64,000 bases of DNA from Saprospiraceae bacterium (GTDB lineage Bacteria > Bacteroidota > Bacteroidia > Chitinophagales > Saprospiraceae). The notes beneath the pieces were generated by a model. The model was not told where the DNA came from. It saw only the letters and a program-made list of their open reading frames with translations, and searched no databases. Below are positions 53,695-62,063 of this stretch, one piece after another. The DNA is taken from assembly GCA_028280415.1 (NCBI GenBank), contig JANQLV010000053.1, positions 1-64,000 of the forward strand, in the 5' to 3' direction. Within the stretch, counting starts at the first letter, position 1, and each line of letters begins with the position of its first letter. Position numbers and translations under genes: made by a program.

Positions 53695-54240
53695 TCCGGA
53701 CATTTCTTCTCTTGTATATCTGAGTTGAATTAAACCGCTTTTATAGACCTCTGCAGCTTTGGCCTGGAGTGTGAACCGTTCTGTTCCGCCTAAAAACAAT
53801 CTTTTTCCATCTCCAAGTACTATTGGCATTATAGAAATGATGTACTCATCAATAAGGTTTTTCTCCATTAATAGTTTAACGATCTGACCGCCTCCATCAC
53901 AGTAGATATTTTTGCCTTTTTCTTTTTTAATCTTTTGAATCAAATCCTCCACCTTTCCATTATAAAAGGTTATCCCATTCTCATCCTTTCGCTTCTGGCG
54001 GGATAAAACATAACATTTGAATCGCTCCGCTTGCGGGAATTTTCCATTTGTTAGCTTTAAAACTACTTCATAAGTTTTTCTCCCGATAATATAAGTATCA
54101 ACAGTTTCTGTAAATTTTGTATATCCGTAATTTTCTCCGGTATGCTCCACAATTGATAACCAGGAAATATCATCGTCTTTGGTTGCAATAAATCCATCAA
54201 GACTCATGCTGATATATAAAATCAATTTTCGCTCAGACAT
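53665..54240 (-). CDS. Dihydrofolate-reductase-like (RibD C-terminal) protein
   Basis: About 191 residues from MSERKLILYISMSLDGFIAT, the typical start of DHFR/RibD_C proteins. The NADPH-binding segments IIGRKTYEVV and NIYCDGGGQIVKLLM are present. It probably reduces an unknown pterin- or pyrimidine-like substrate; the family is usually uncharacterised. The longer frame to 54273 adds a non-conserved N-terminus, so I choose Met at 54240. It follows the AraC-type gene by 74 bases on the same strand; the two families are often neighbours. Confidence 0.82.
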   Translation of the reverse strand: MSERKLILYISMSLDGFIATKDDDISWLSIVEHTGENYGYTKFTETVDTYIIGRKTYEVVLKLTNGKFPQAERFKCYVLSRQKRKDENGITFYNGKVEDLIQKIKKEKGKNIYCDGGGQIVKLLMEKNLIDEYIISIMPIVLGDGKRLFLGGTERFTLQAKAAEVYKSGLIQLRYTREEMSGLVDDLTQPE

Positions 54241-54314
54241 ATTTATATAGTTTTGTAGTTTAGAACACCACAAAGCTGAAAAAAAATGAACAATAAAAAT
54301 TGTATGAAATTTAC

Positions 54315-55076
54315 CTAGCCAAGTTTACTTAATCCGGCATTAAAAGCTCCAGGCGTTTTTCCACTAAACTTTTTAAAGACATTTATAAAATGGGCCTGAT
54401 CATAAAATCCCGAGTCCAGACCAATGCTCGTAAGTTTGCTGGTATTCGTATTTTTCATAAGATGAATGGCACGATTTACCTTGTTTAAGCGGATATACTG
54501 GTTTGGGGTCAAAAAATAATATTTTTTGAATTTTTGAATAAAACCTTTTTGGCTGATGCTTAATGATGCGTTAAAATCTTTTAAAAAGCCAGTTTGTAAA
54601 ATTTTCGAAAAAATGAAATGTTCAAATTTTATTAAATCCGAATCAAGAGAGAAGTTTTTAAATAGTTCAATTAAATGAAATTCAGCTTTTACAAAAGCCG
54701 GCTTTTTCGTGTGCAACAAAAGTTCATGAAGTGTTTTGGAAATATCCTTCATTATATCCGTTTCCATTTTTTCCAGCAGCAATCTATAGCAGAAAGGTTT
54801 TAATATTAAACCAATACTTTCATAGGTCCCCGAAACCCTGGTATGAAAAGGTGTTGTTTTTAAACCGGAAATAATAAAATGACAATCATCGGATAAATGA
54901 TTTTCAATATGCTGACCACTGACTTGAAATTGATCTCCAAAATTAAATATCAGTTCTGTAAACAAAGGTGCATAGTGATTGGCTTCGAGTTCTAAATTTC
55001 TGGATTTGCCAATCCAAACAGAATCCACGAACTGGCTCAGAGGAAATTTTGGAATATATACAGTCTGATCGATCAT
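54315..55076 (-). CDS. AraC-family transcriptional regulator
   Basis: 253 residues. The N-terminal ~130 residues are the DUF6597-like sensor (YIPKFPLSQFVDSVWIGKSR, ELIFNFGDQF). The C-terminal AraC domain has FIQKFKKYYFLTPNQYIRLN, TSIGLDSGFYDQAHFINVFK and the final SGKTPGAF. It begins 18 bases after the GH13 amylase stop, so it may be the last regulatory gene of the glucan operon or may instead serve the DHFR-like gene. Effector unknown. Confidence 0.88.
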   Translation of the reverse strand: MIDQTVYIPKFPLSQFVDSVWIGKSRNLELEANHYAPLFTELIFNFGDQFQVSGQHIENHLSDDCHFIISGLKTTPFHTRVSGTYESIGLILKPFCYRLLLEKMETDIMKDISKTLHELLLHTKKPAFVKAEFHLIELFKNFSLDSDLIKFEHFIFSKILQTGFLKDFNASLSISQKGFIQKFKKYYFLTPNQYIRLNKVNRAIHLMKNTNTSKLTSIGLDSGFYDQAHFINVFKKFSGKTPGAFNAGLSKLG

Positions 55077-55094
55077 TAATTAGCTATGCAGGAT

Positions 55095-56501
55095 TTATTG
55101 ACTTGACAAAACCAAATAGCCCCAGGCTTCAAGCCTGAGTTCTGTATCTTTTTCAATATTGTGAGAAGCATTTAAAAAGATGTTCGAATAACTCCCTACT
55201 GCATCATTCGAGCTAATTTTGATATCCTGTGCTTCTGGACTCAAATTGATAATTACCAATACTTTATCCCCTTCTTTTTCGCGTACGAAGGCGTATACTT
55301 TTGAATCCTTGCCCGTTGGAACGCGTATTATTTCTCCACCATAGGAACCGTTCCAAAGTGCTTTGTTTCGATGTTTTAAATCGATCAGTGTTTTATAAAA
55401 ACCGGTATATTCATAATTATTCCAGTCTATCGCATCTTTTTCAAAAAAGGCTAATCGCTTTTTTAGCGGGGCTTCCTGACCACCATAAATCAGTGGCATA
55501 CCATCGAGCGTAGCAGCCAATACAGCAAAAGCTTTATGCCCATCCCCCAAGCGTTCGAAAACCGTTCCGTGCCAGGCATTTTCATCGTGGTTGCTTGTAA
55601 AATAGATGTGAAAACCCTTTAAAAAGTCCGTACGATCTTTTTTCAGATATTCGTCAATATCAGCCACTGTTTGCTCACCACTAACAATCCCGTTTGCCAG
55701 GTCTTTGAAACTCCAGGAATAGGTGGCCAGGAAATTTCCGGAATTATTATGCACAGGGTGCTCAGATTCGGCAAGCATAAAGATCGGACGATGCTGATAA
55801 AGTATGGCGCTCGCCTGATCCCAAAAATCATCGGGAACCAGATGCGCAACATCGCATCTAAAACCATCTATCCCGATATCTTTAATCCAATATTCCATTT
55901 CGGCAATCATTGCCTTGCGCAGCTCAGGATGGTCATAATTAAAATCTGCTACATCTGTCCAGCCCCAGGATTCTCCGGTTTCCGGATCAATCGGATCGAT
56001 AATCTGCCCATCTATGCGGGTATAATACTCAGGATGTTCCTTAATCCAGGGATGATCCCAGCCCGAATGATTGGGCACCCAGTCAATAATAACATGCATT
56101 CCCAGGGCATGAGCTTTTTGCATCATCGCCTTGAAATCTTCCATTGTTCCAAATTCCGGATTGATGGCCCGATAATCGGCAACTGCATAAGGACTGCCCA
56201 AACTTCCCTTGCGTCTGACTTTGCTGATTGGGTGAACCGGCATAAACCACAAAATATCAACGCCAAGCGCCTGCAAACGGTCGAGATGTCCGGAAAAGGC
56301 ATTGATTGTCCCTTCCGGAGTATATTGTCTCAGATTTACTTCGTAGAGTACTGCATTGCGGGCCCATTTGGGAAAGTGGTTCTGTTCTTCCTCTGCAGAA
56401 ACTTTAGCTGATCTTGTAAGAGATTGTTCTTTTTCTACAGGCTTGTCAGATGGCGAACAGGCAAAAAGCATGAGACACAGGAATAAAGATAGTTTATGCA
56501 T
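55095..56501 (-). CDS. GH13 alpha-amylase family lipoprotein
   Basis: About 468 residues from Met at 56501 (MHKLSLFLCLMLFACSPSDK, a lipobox). The GH13 barrel carries region I IIDWVPNHSG, region II GFRCDVAHL (nucleophile Asp217), region III MLAESEHP (acid Glu245) and region IV TSNHDENAW (Asp306). A C-terminal beta domain ends in WGYLVLSSQ. It hydrolyses alpha-1,4-glucan outside the cytoplasm, supplying maltose to the GH65 and PgmB enzymes encoded upstream in the operon. Numbering is from the chosen start; a longer frame begins at 56525. Confidence 0.93.
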   Translation of the reverse strand: MHKLSLFLCLMLFACSPSDKPVEKEQSLTRSAKVSAEEEQNHFPKWARNAVLYEVNLRQYTPEGTINAFSGHLDRLQALGVDILWFMPVHPISKVRRKGSLGSPYAVADYRAINPEFGTMEDFKAMMQKAHALGMHVIIDWVPNHSGWDHPWIKEHPEYYTRIDGQIIDPIDPETGESWGWTDVADFNYDHPELRKAMIAEMEYWIKDIGIDGFRCDVAHLVPDDFWDQASAILYQHRPIFMLAESEHPVHNNSGNFLATYSWSFKDLANGIVSGEQTVADIDEYLKKDRTDFLKGFHIYFTSNHDENAWHGTVFERLGDGHKAFAVLAATLDGMPLIYGGQEAPLKKRLAFFEKDAIDWNNYEYTGFYKTLIDLKHRNKALWNGSYGGEIIRVPTGKDSKVYAFVREKEGDKVLVIINLSPEAQDIKISSNDAVGSYSNIFLNASHNIEKDTELRLEAWGYLVLSSQ

Positions 56502-56560
56502 TATCGGGGAGGCTTGAACATCCATTCGCTGCCCGGAGATCGAGCAGCGAAAAGCACTAA

Positions 56561-57055
56561 TTATTGCTGAGGTTTAACATTTTCGGGTTCCATCATCAAC
56601 TGAATCCCTTGAAGGTTTCCGGGAACATTCCCTTTCCACAATATTTTTCCACCACCTCCAGAGCCCTGAATTTTCCAGTTAGGTGGGAAAATCTCAGGAT
56701 TGTTAAACAATAATTTTATGATATTCGTCTCTTTTTCGATTGACCACTGTCCAAAATTGGTTTTTTCCTGATACTGGCCAGTTTCGAAAGTACCGTCCTT
56801 TTTAAGATCAAACCAGCGTCCATTATATGCTGCTTTATCGTCAACCTCTGCCGCATACTTCACTACCCATAATTTACAAAAAGGGGTTTCATGGCTGGCC
56901 TCAAAATGCATTTTAGCAGGTGTAGAAGCCGGTGTGGAAGCTTCAGTAGTATTGGCGGTATTGGATGTTTCAGCTGCTGAATCAGTAGCGTTTTGCTCTC
57001 CCGTACAAGCTGCCATAAAAATTAGTACAGACAGTATCAATAAGTATCTGAACAT
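56561..57055 (-). CDS. Lipoprotein of unknown function in the maltose operon
   Basis: 164 residues with lipobox IFMAAC. A ~30-residue Ser/Thr/Ala linker follows. The compact domain (FCKLWVVKYAAEVDDKAAYN, FDLKKDGTFETGQYQ, FGQWSIEKETNIIKLLF) resembles a lipocalin-like or start-of-copper-resistance beta fold (W-F-D-L-K-K-D-G-T-F pattern). I do not recognise it as a carbohydrate-binding family. It sits between GH65 (54-base gap) and GH13 (59-base gap), so co-transcription is likely. An accessory role in glucan binding is inference only. Confidence 0.7.
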   Translation of the reverse strand: MFRYLLILSVLIFMAACTGEQNATDSAAETSNTANTTEASTPASTPAKMHFEASHETPFCKLWVVKYAAEVDDKAAYNGRWFDLKKDGTFETGQYQEKTNFGQWSIEKETNIIKLLFNNPEIFPPNWKIQGSGGGGKILWKGNVPGNLQGIQLMMEPENVKPQQ

Positions 57056-57109
57056 GAGAATGTATTATTTTTTAAAAAATTAATTTTCGAAACGCGAAGA
57101 TAAACCATT

Positions 57110-59419
57110 TCAAGCTAAAAGTTCTTCGCTAGAAGGATGTAACTCAATTTTCTTACCATTTAATAAAACATGCACTATGTCAGCGGATTGATTACTTATG
57201 GAAGTTCCGGATTGATCTACATTTACTTTCAGCAAGCTACCGCGAAAGCGAATTTTGAAAGAATAACCATTCCACTGCGCAGGCAGCGAGGTGTTTAAAA
57301 TCAATTGCCCCTCTTTTACTCTAAGGCCTCCAAAACCTTTTACAAAAGCCATCCAAGTGCCAGCCATACTGGTGATATGACATCCATCTTCTGTATCATT
57401 ATTATAATCATCCAAATCCAGGCGGGCCGTTCTCAGGTACATTTCATAAGCTTTTTCAATATTTCCAAGCTTAGCGGCCTGAATAGCATGCACACAGGGA
57501 GAAAGCGAAGATTCATGCACGGTACGCGGCTCATAAAATTCGAAGTTTTTACGCAAAGTGGCCTCATCGAACTCCTCTTCGAAAAAATACAAGCCCTGTA
57601 ATACGTCGGCTTGTTTAATATACACCGAGCGCAGGATTCGATCCCAGGACCAGTTCTGATTAATCGGCCGGTCTGCTTTGCTCAGATCATCAACCGTTTT
57701 TTCCCATTCTTTATCAAAAAAACCATCTGCCTGTTCGAAAACGCCCGCTTCTTCATCATAAGGCAAATACATGTTTGTTGCTACTTTCTTCCAGGCGCCC
57801 ATTTCGGTGTATTCATAAAACTTTACTTTCTCTTCAATCTCTTTCCAGCGATTGGGAGCTGTAGCTTTCACCTGCTCAATACAATCCATCGTATACTGTA
57901 AACACCAGGCAGCAATATAATTGGTGTACCAGTTATTATTGACATTATTCTCATACTCATTAGGGCCGGTCACCCCATGCATGACATACTGGCCCCTGCG
58001 ACTGGAAAAATGAACCCGTTGATTCCAAAATCTGGCAATACCAATCAATACTTCGAGGCCGTACTCTTCCAGGTATGCCTGATCTCCGGTGTAGCGTATA
58101 TAATCATGAATTGCATAAGCAATTGCACCATTTCTATGAATTTCTTCAAAAGTGATCTCCCATTCATTATGACATTCCTCTCCATTCATCGTCACCATGG
58201 GATACAGGGCCGCACCATCTTTAAAGCCCAGTTTTTCAGCATTTTCAATCGCACGGTCCAGATGTTTATAGCGATATATCAACAGATTTCTCGCTACTCT
58301 TTGATCTGCAGTGGATAAATAGAAAGGCAGGCAATAAGCTTCGGTATCCCAATAGGTGCTACCACCGTATTTTTCCCCGGTAAAACCTTTCGGACCTATA
58401 TTCAACCGTTCGTCTTCACCAGTATAAGTTTGATTTAATTGAAAAATATTAAACCGAATCCCTTGTTGAGCGGCAATATCTCCATTGATAATGATATCAC
58501 TTTCTTCCCATTTTTTAGCCCAGGCTGCAGCTTGTTCCGCCTTTAAGCCTTCAAAACCTTTCGCAAAGGCAGTTTGTACAAGCTTTTCACACTGGCTCAT
58601 GAGTTCCTCCTTCGGATAATTCATAGATGAAACATTCGCCGCTATTTTGTGTATTTCGATGGTTTTTCCTTCTTCGCAGTTGAAATCGGCTACACAAGCT
58701 GCATATTTATCGCGATTATGATGTGTACATTTGTATTCGATGGTTTCCCCAGCAAGCTGCATCTCGAACTTCATCCCGGTACATACCTGAAAAGCCGTTT
58801 TTTTAGTCTCTGCTATCACATAGGCTTCATCGTGTTTTGTCGCAGTATCAATTCCCAACCAGAATTTTTCATCATAATTGGCATCTTCATTCATAATGTC
58901 TGCATCAATCAGGCTCGTCACTGAAATGGGGCCCGAGAAGTTTACGGGTGTAATAGAATAGCGAATTGCGCCTACTTCATCATCGACGATACTACAAAAC
59001 CTTTGGGCCACTACTTTGACAATCTTTCCGCTAACCAATCTGGCTTCAAATCGACGTTCCAGAAAACCTTCTTTCATATTTAGAATCCGGTAAAAATCAT
59101 CTACCTCACATTTTGCCAAATCCAGCATTTCCCCGTCCAGTTCAATGTGAATACCAATCCAGTTAGCGGCATTCAAAACTTTGGCAAAGTATTCCGGATA
59201 GCCGTTCTTCCACCACCCTACTCTAGTTTTATCCGGATAATAAATACCGGCTACATAATTTCCTTGCAAGCTGTCACCACTATAAAATTCCTCAAAGTTG
59301 GCCCGCTGTCCCATACGTCCATTTCCAAGACTAAAAATACTCTCACTAATACGATTGTATTTGACATGAAAACCTTCTTCGATGATGTTCCATTCGTCGT
59401 GTTTTAAATATTTTTTCAT
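57110..59419 (-). CDS. GH65 maltose phosphorylase-type glycoside phosphorylase
   Basis: 769 residues covering the whole GH65 fold: the N-terminal beta-sandwich (ESIFSLGNGRMGQRANFEEF), the (alpha/alpha)6 barrel with YWDTEAYCLPF (357-) and the catalytic-region sequence MNGEECHNEWEITFEEIHRN at 411-430, and the C-terminal beta-domain. GH65 enzymes split maltose or a related disaccharide with phosphate into glucose and beta-glucose-1-phosphate; the HNEWEITFEE pattern favours maltose. PgmB, the enzyme for the product, is encoded directly upstream. The protein lacks a signal peptide and acts in the cytoplasm. A full promoter lies in front of it. Confidence 0.93.
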   Translation of the reverse strand: MKKYLKHDEWNIIEEGFHVKYNRISESIFSLGNGRMGQRANFEEFYSGDSLQGNYVAGIYYPDKTRVGWWKNGYPEYFAKVLNAANWIGIHIELDGEMLDLAKCEVDDFYRILNMKEGFLERRFEARLVSGKIVKVVAQRFCSIVDDEVGAIRYSITPVNFSGPISVTSLIDADIMNEDANYDEKFWLGIDTATKHDEAYVIAETKKTAFQVCTGMKFEMQLAGETIEYKCTHHNRDKYAACVADFNCEEGKTIEIHKIAANVSSMNYPKEELMSQCEKLVQTAFAKGFEGLKAEQAAAWAKKWEESDIIINGDIAAQQGIRFNIFQLNQTYTGEDERLNIGPKGFTGEKYGGSTYWDTEAYCLPFYLSTADQRVARNLLIYRYKHLDRAIENAEKLGFKDGAALYPMVTMNGEECHNEWEITFEEIHRNGAIAYAIHDYIRYTGDQAYLEEYGLEVLIGIARFWNQRVHFSSRRGQYVMHGVTGPNEYENNVNNNWYTNYIAAWCLQYTMDCIEQVKATAPNRWKEIEEKVKFYEYTEMGAWKKVATNMYLPYDEEAGVFEQADGFFDKEWEKTVDDLSKADRPINQNWSWDRILRSVYIKQADVLQGLYFFEEEFDEATLRKNFEFYEPRTVHESSLSPCVHAIQAAKLGNIEKAYEMYLRTARLDLDDYNNDTEDGCHITSMAGTWMAFVKGFGGLRVKEGQLILNTSLPAQWNGYSFKIRFRGSLLKVNVDQSGTSISNQSADIVHVLLNGKKIELHPSSEELLA

Positions 59420-59456
59420 GAGTGGTTGAAGTTTTCTAAGACTAAATTGAAAAAAT

Positions 59457-59485
59457 CAAATATATTTTTGTTTATAATCGTCAAA
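59457..59485 (-). promoter_or_regulatory. GH65 promoter (-33 and -7)
   Basis: On the minus strand TTTG (59482-59485), a 17-bp spacer and TATATTTG (59457-59464) form a close match to the Bacteroidota consensus. The -7 box ends 37 bases before the ATG. Confidence 0.65.
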
Positions 59486-59499
59486 TAAATTTTGAAAGA

Positions 59500-59517
59500 C
59501 TCCTTAACGATAAGGAG
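59500..59517 (-). terminator. Hairpin at the pgmB 3' end
   Basis: CTCCTTA pairs perfectly with TAAGGAG around ACGA, 3 bases beyond the pgmB stop. A T-rich tract follows on the minus strand, so it may cause partial termination before the GH65 promoter. Confidence 0.5.
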
Positions 59518-59519
59518 GA

Positions 59520-60200
59520 TCAGTTTCTAATCGACAACATTTTCTCGTTCAGGATTTCTAATAAGACATCAAACTCCATGTTTTTAAAATCAGGAATAAC
59601 AAAATGAGCATGTCCCAATACGGATTCGCTCCCTACCCCCACCGCTATCATTCCTCCATCCAGAGCTGCCGTAATCCCTTTTTCAGCATCTTCGAACACG
59701 ATACATTGAGCAGGTAGCACATTCAATTCTGAACAACCTTTGAGAAACACCTCCGGATGTGGTTTTCCATTCACAACTTTAGTTCCATCCATAATGGACC
59801 CAAAATGCTCAAGCAGGCCTATTTGCCTAAGGATCGGAACGGCATTTTTACTGGCAGAGCCCAGTCCGACCTTAATTCCTCTTTCCTGCAGGCTTTTTAA
59901 AAACGGAATTACGCCGGGAAGGATTTCATTAGGAGTCATTTTGGCGATATGCTCCAAATACCAGGCATTTTTCCGGTCGGTTAGTTCTTTTTTTCGATTT
60001 TTATCTATTTCCACCCCTCCCCATTTGAGGATCAATTCCAAAGATTTTATACGACTTACTCCTTTGAGTTTTTCATTTTCCCTTTCGGTAAAATCTATAC
60101 CCAATTCATTAGCCAGGCGCCTCCAGGCTACGAAATGATATTTCGCGGTATCTACGATAACTCCGTCCAGATCAAATATGCACGCTTTAATATTTAACAT
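59520..60200 (-). CDS. pgmB: Beta-phosphoglucomutase
   Basis: 226 residues of the HAD superfamily. The nucleophile loop is FDLDGVIVDT (Asp10, Asp12), the cap includes KLKGVSRIKSLELIL, GLGSASKNA gives the second motif, and FEDAEKGITAAL holds the metal-binding acidic pair. The cap sequence G-V-S-R distinguishes beta-phosphoglucomutase from other HAD phosphatases. It converts beta-glucose-1-phosphate from the GH65 enzyme to glucose-6-phosphate. It is the first gene of the maltose cluster in this window, with a possible -7 box upstream. Confidence 0.93.
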   Translation of the reverse strand: MLNIKACIFDLDGVIVDTAKYHFVAWRRLANELGIDFTERENEKLKGVSRIKSLELILKWGGVEIDKNRKKELTDRKNAWYLEHIAKMTPNEILPGVIPFLKSLQERGIKVGLGSASKNAVPILRQIGLLEHFGSIMDGTKVVNGKPHPEVFLKGCSELNVLPAQCIVFEDAEKGITAALDGGMIAVGVGSESVLGHAHFVIPDFKNMEFDVLLEILNEKMLSIRN

Positions 60201-60261
60201 TCCTAAGGTATTATGGTAAAATGAAAATAGATTTCAGGAGGTAGCAAGGGCAAGTATATTG

Positions 60262-60269
60262 CAAAAATA
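60262..60269 (-). promoter_or_regulatory. Possible -7 box of pgmB
   Basis: The minus strand reads TATTTTTG, a formal match to TAnnTTTG in an AT-rich tract, 62 bases before the ATG. No -33 is seen. Confidence 0.3.
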
Positions 60270-60369
60270 ATGTAAAATTTACACTTAGTGTCGAAATATG
60301 GAACTAAAAATCCCAAGAGATCAAACTTATACGGTCCAAAATCCCACTTTTAGTTATTTTTACCCTGCT

Positions 60370-61713
60370 ATGCTAAGCAATATAATTGAATACAATAAAA
60401 AAGAACAACTTTTTAAAGAGGGCGAAAAAATCCTCCTAGCCGTCAGTGGCGGGGTAGATTCTGTTTGTTTATGCCATTTATTCGCAAAAGCTGACTGGCC
60501 CTTTGGAATTGCGCACTGTAATTTCAAATTGCGGGGTACCACTTCTGATGAAGATGCTTCTTTTGTAAAAGAATTAGCGAGAGCATTCAAAGTTAATTGG
60601 CACAGCATCGAATTCGATACTGCTCAACATGCTGAATCGCAAAAAATGTCCATACAGATGGCGGCGCGAGATCTGCGTTATACCTGGCTGGAAGAAATAA
60701 GAGCAAAGCATGAATACCACTATATTGCAACTGCCCACCATTTGAATGATAGTATAGAAACGTTAATTTATAATTTGTCAAAAGGTTGCGGGATCAGAGG
60801 TTTACGCGGAATTCTACCGAAAAACGGGCGGATCATCCGGCCATTGCTTTTTGCAGAAAAAGCAAAAATCGAACGATTTGCAAAAGAACAAAACATAAGC
60901 TACCGGGAGGATGCTTCCAATGCCTCCGATAAATACCAGCGGAATTATATCCGCCACCATATCATTCCGGCTATGCAATCCTTAAATCCCGCATTTATTC
61001 AAAGCGGCCAAAAGACATTGCTCCATTTACGGGAAACGGAATTTTTATTTCATTCGGCCATCGAACATTTTCGGTCCATTGCCCTGAAAGAAGAAAAGGA
61101 CTTAGTCTATATTAACCCGGAAAAACTGGCTCCGGAGGCAAAAAATACAATCCTGTACGAACTGCTCCGTCCAATGGGATTTCACAGCGATCAGGTGTCA
61201 ATGCTATTGAATCAAACGCACCAAAGTGGGGTGTATTTTAGTTCTGCTACACATACTTTGTTAGTTGATCGAGGTCGTTATATCCTAAAAAAATCGTCCC
61301 AAAATGTTGATGCTACTTTTTTGATCCATACCGATACCCGTTCAATCGATTTTGCAGATCACAAGATTTCCTTTGAAAAGATAGAGACTTCTAAGCTTCA
61401 ATTTTCTCAAAACCCGTCGATTGCTATACTAGACTGGGCAAAGCTTCAATTTCCTTTGATTTTGCGCCCCTGGCGGGATGGTGATCTTTTTCAGCCCTTT
61501 GGGATGCAGGGGAAGCATCAAAAACTGCAGCATTTTTTGACAAATCATAAACTAAGTTTATTCGATAAAGCTAAAATCTATGTTTTGGAAAGTAGTGATA
61601 AAATCTGTTGGGTGGTAGGTATGCGCATGGATGAGCGATTTAGAATAACGGAGCAAAGTGAAGCAGCATTGAGGGTTGAAATCAAGGAGGTTAGTGCTCC
61701 TGATAATACCTAA
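60370..61713 (+). CDS. tilS: tRNA(Ile)-lysidine synthetase TilS
   Basis: About 447 residues from ATG 60370 (MLSNIIEYNKKEQLFKEGEK). The N-type ATP pyrophosphatase P-loop LLAVSGGVDSVCL is followed by the family's AHHLNDSIETLIYNLSKGCG and by RNYIRHHIIP. The C-terminal domain ends with RPWRDGDLFQPFGMQGKHQK and VGMRMDERFRI. TilS changes C34 of the CAU-anticodon tRNA to lysidine so that it reads AUA. An upstream ATG at 60298 adds 24 residues that do not match the family, so I prefer 60370. The gene stands alone. Confidence 0.94.
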   Translation: MLSNIIEYNKKEQLFKEGEKILLAVSGGVDSVCLCHLFAKADWPFGIAHCNFKLRGTTSDEDASFVKELARAFKVNWHSIEFDTAQHAESQKMSIQMAARDLRYTWLEEIRAKHEYHYIATAHHLNDSIETLIYNLSKGCGIRGLRGILPKNGRIIRPLLFAEKAKIERFAKEQNISYREDASNASDKYQRNYIRHHIIPAMQSLNPAFIQSGQKTLLHLRETEFLFHSAIEHFRSIALKEEKDLVYINPEKLAPEAKNTILYELLRPMGFHSDQVSMLLNQTHQSGVYFSSATHTLLVDRGRYILKKSSQNVDATFLIHTDTRSIDFADHKISFEKIETSKLQFSQNPSIAILDWAKLQFPLILRPWRDGDLFQPFGMQGKHQKLQHFLTNHKLSLFDKAKIYVLESSDKICWVVGMRMDERFRITEQSEAALRVEIKEVSAPDNT

Positions 61714-61763
61714 GCAATCACGTCCCCGGAAAAATCAGAATTAATAAATACTAAGCCCGGAAT

Positions 61764-61994
61764 ATGAATAAAAAATTAATCTTTTCAATTTTCTTGATGA
61801 ATTTTATGTTTGCTTGCGGGAAAGAAGACCAATGCTTGTCGTGTAATTATAACTTAAATGGTCAGATAGTAGAATTAACCGGCGATAATCTCTGTGGAAG
61901 TGACTCTGCTTTAGATGCAGTAGAACAAGCATTTATTAATGATGCCATGGCTGCCGGTGCAAATGCCGAAGATATTACTTGCTCCAGGGAATAA
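61764..61994 (+). CDS. Small Cys-rich lipoprotein
   Basis: 76 residues with a signal peptide and lipobox FMFAC. The mature peptide of about 59 residues has four further cysteines (CLSC, NLCGS, ITCSRE), which suggests two disulfides. No known family. It lies 50 bases after tilS on the same strand and ends just before a strong bidirectional terminator. It is a plausible real gene because of its clear lipobox and conserved-looking cysteine spacing. Confidence 0.6.
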   Translation: MNKKLIFSIFLMNFMFACGKEDQCLSCNYNLNGQIVELTGDNLCGSDSALDAVEQAFINDAMAAGANAEDITCSRE

Positions 61995-62006
61995 GCAATC
62001 AAAAAA

Positions 62007-62038
62007 ATACCGGCTAAGAAGTTTTTCTTAGCCGGTAT
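62007..62038. terminator. Strong bidirectional terminator
   Basis: ATACCGGCTAAGAA pairs perfectly over 14 bp with TTCTTAGCCGGTAT, loop GTTT. An A-run before it gives T7 on the minus strand, so it ends the PorE-like gene; it also lies just after the forward Cys-rich lipoprotein gene. Confidence 0.92.
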
Positions 62039-62063
62039 AGCGCGTTTTTGGCAGCGCTTTTAT

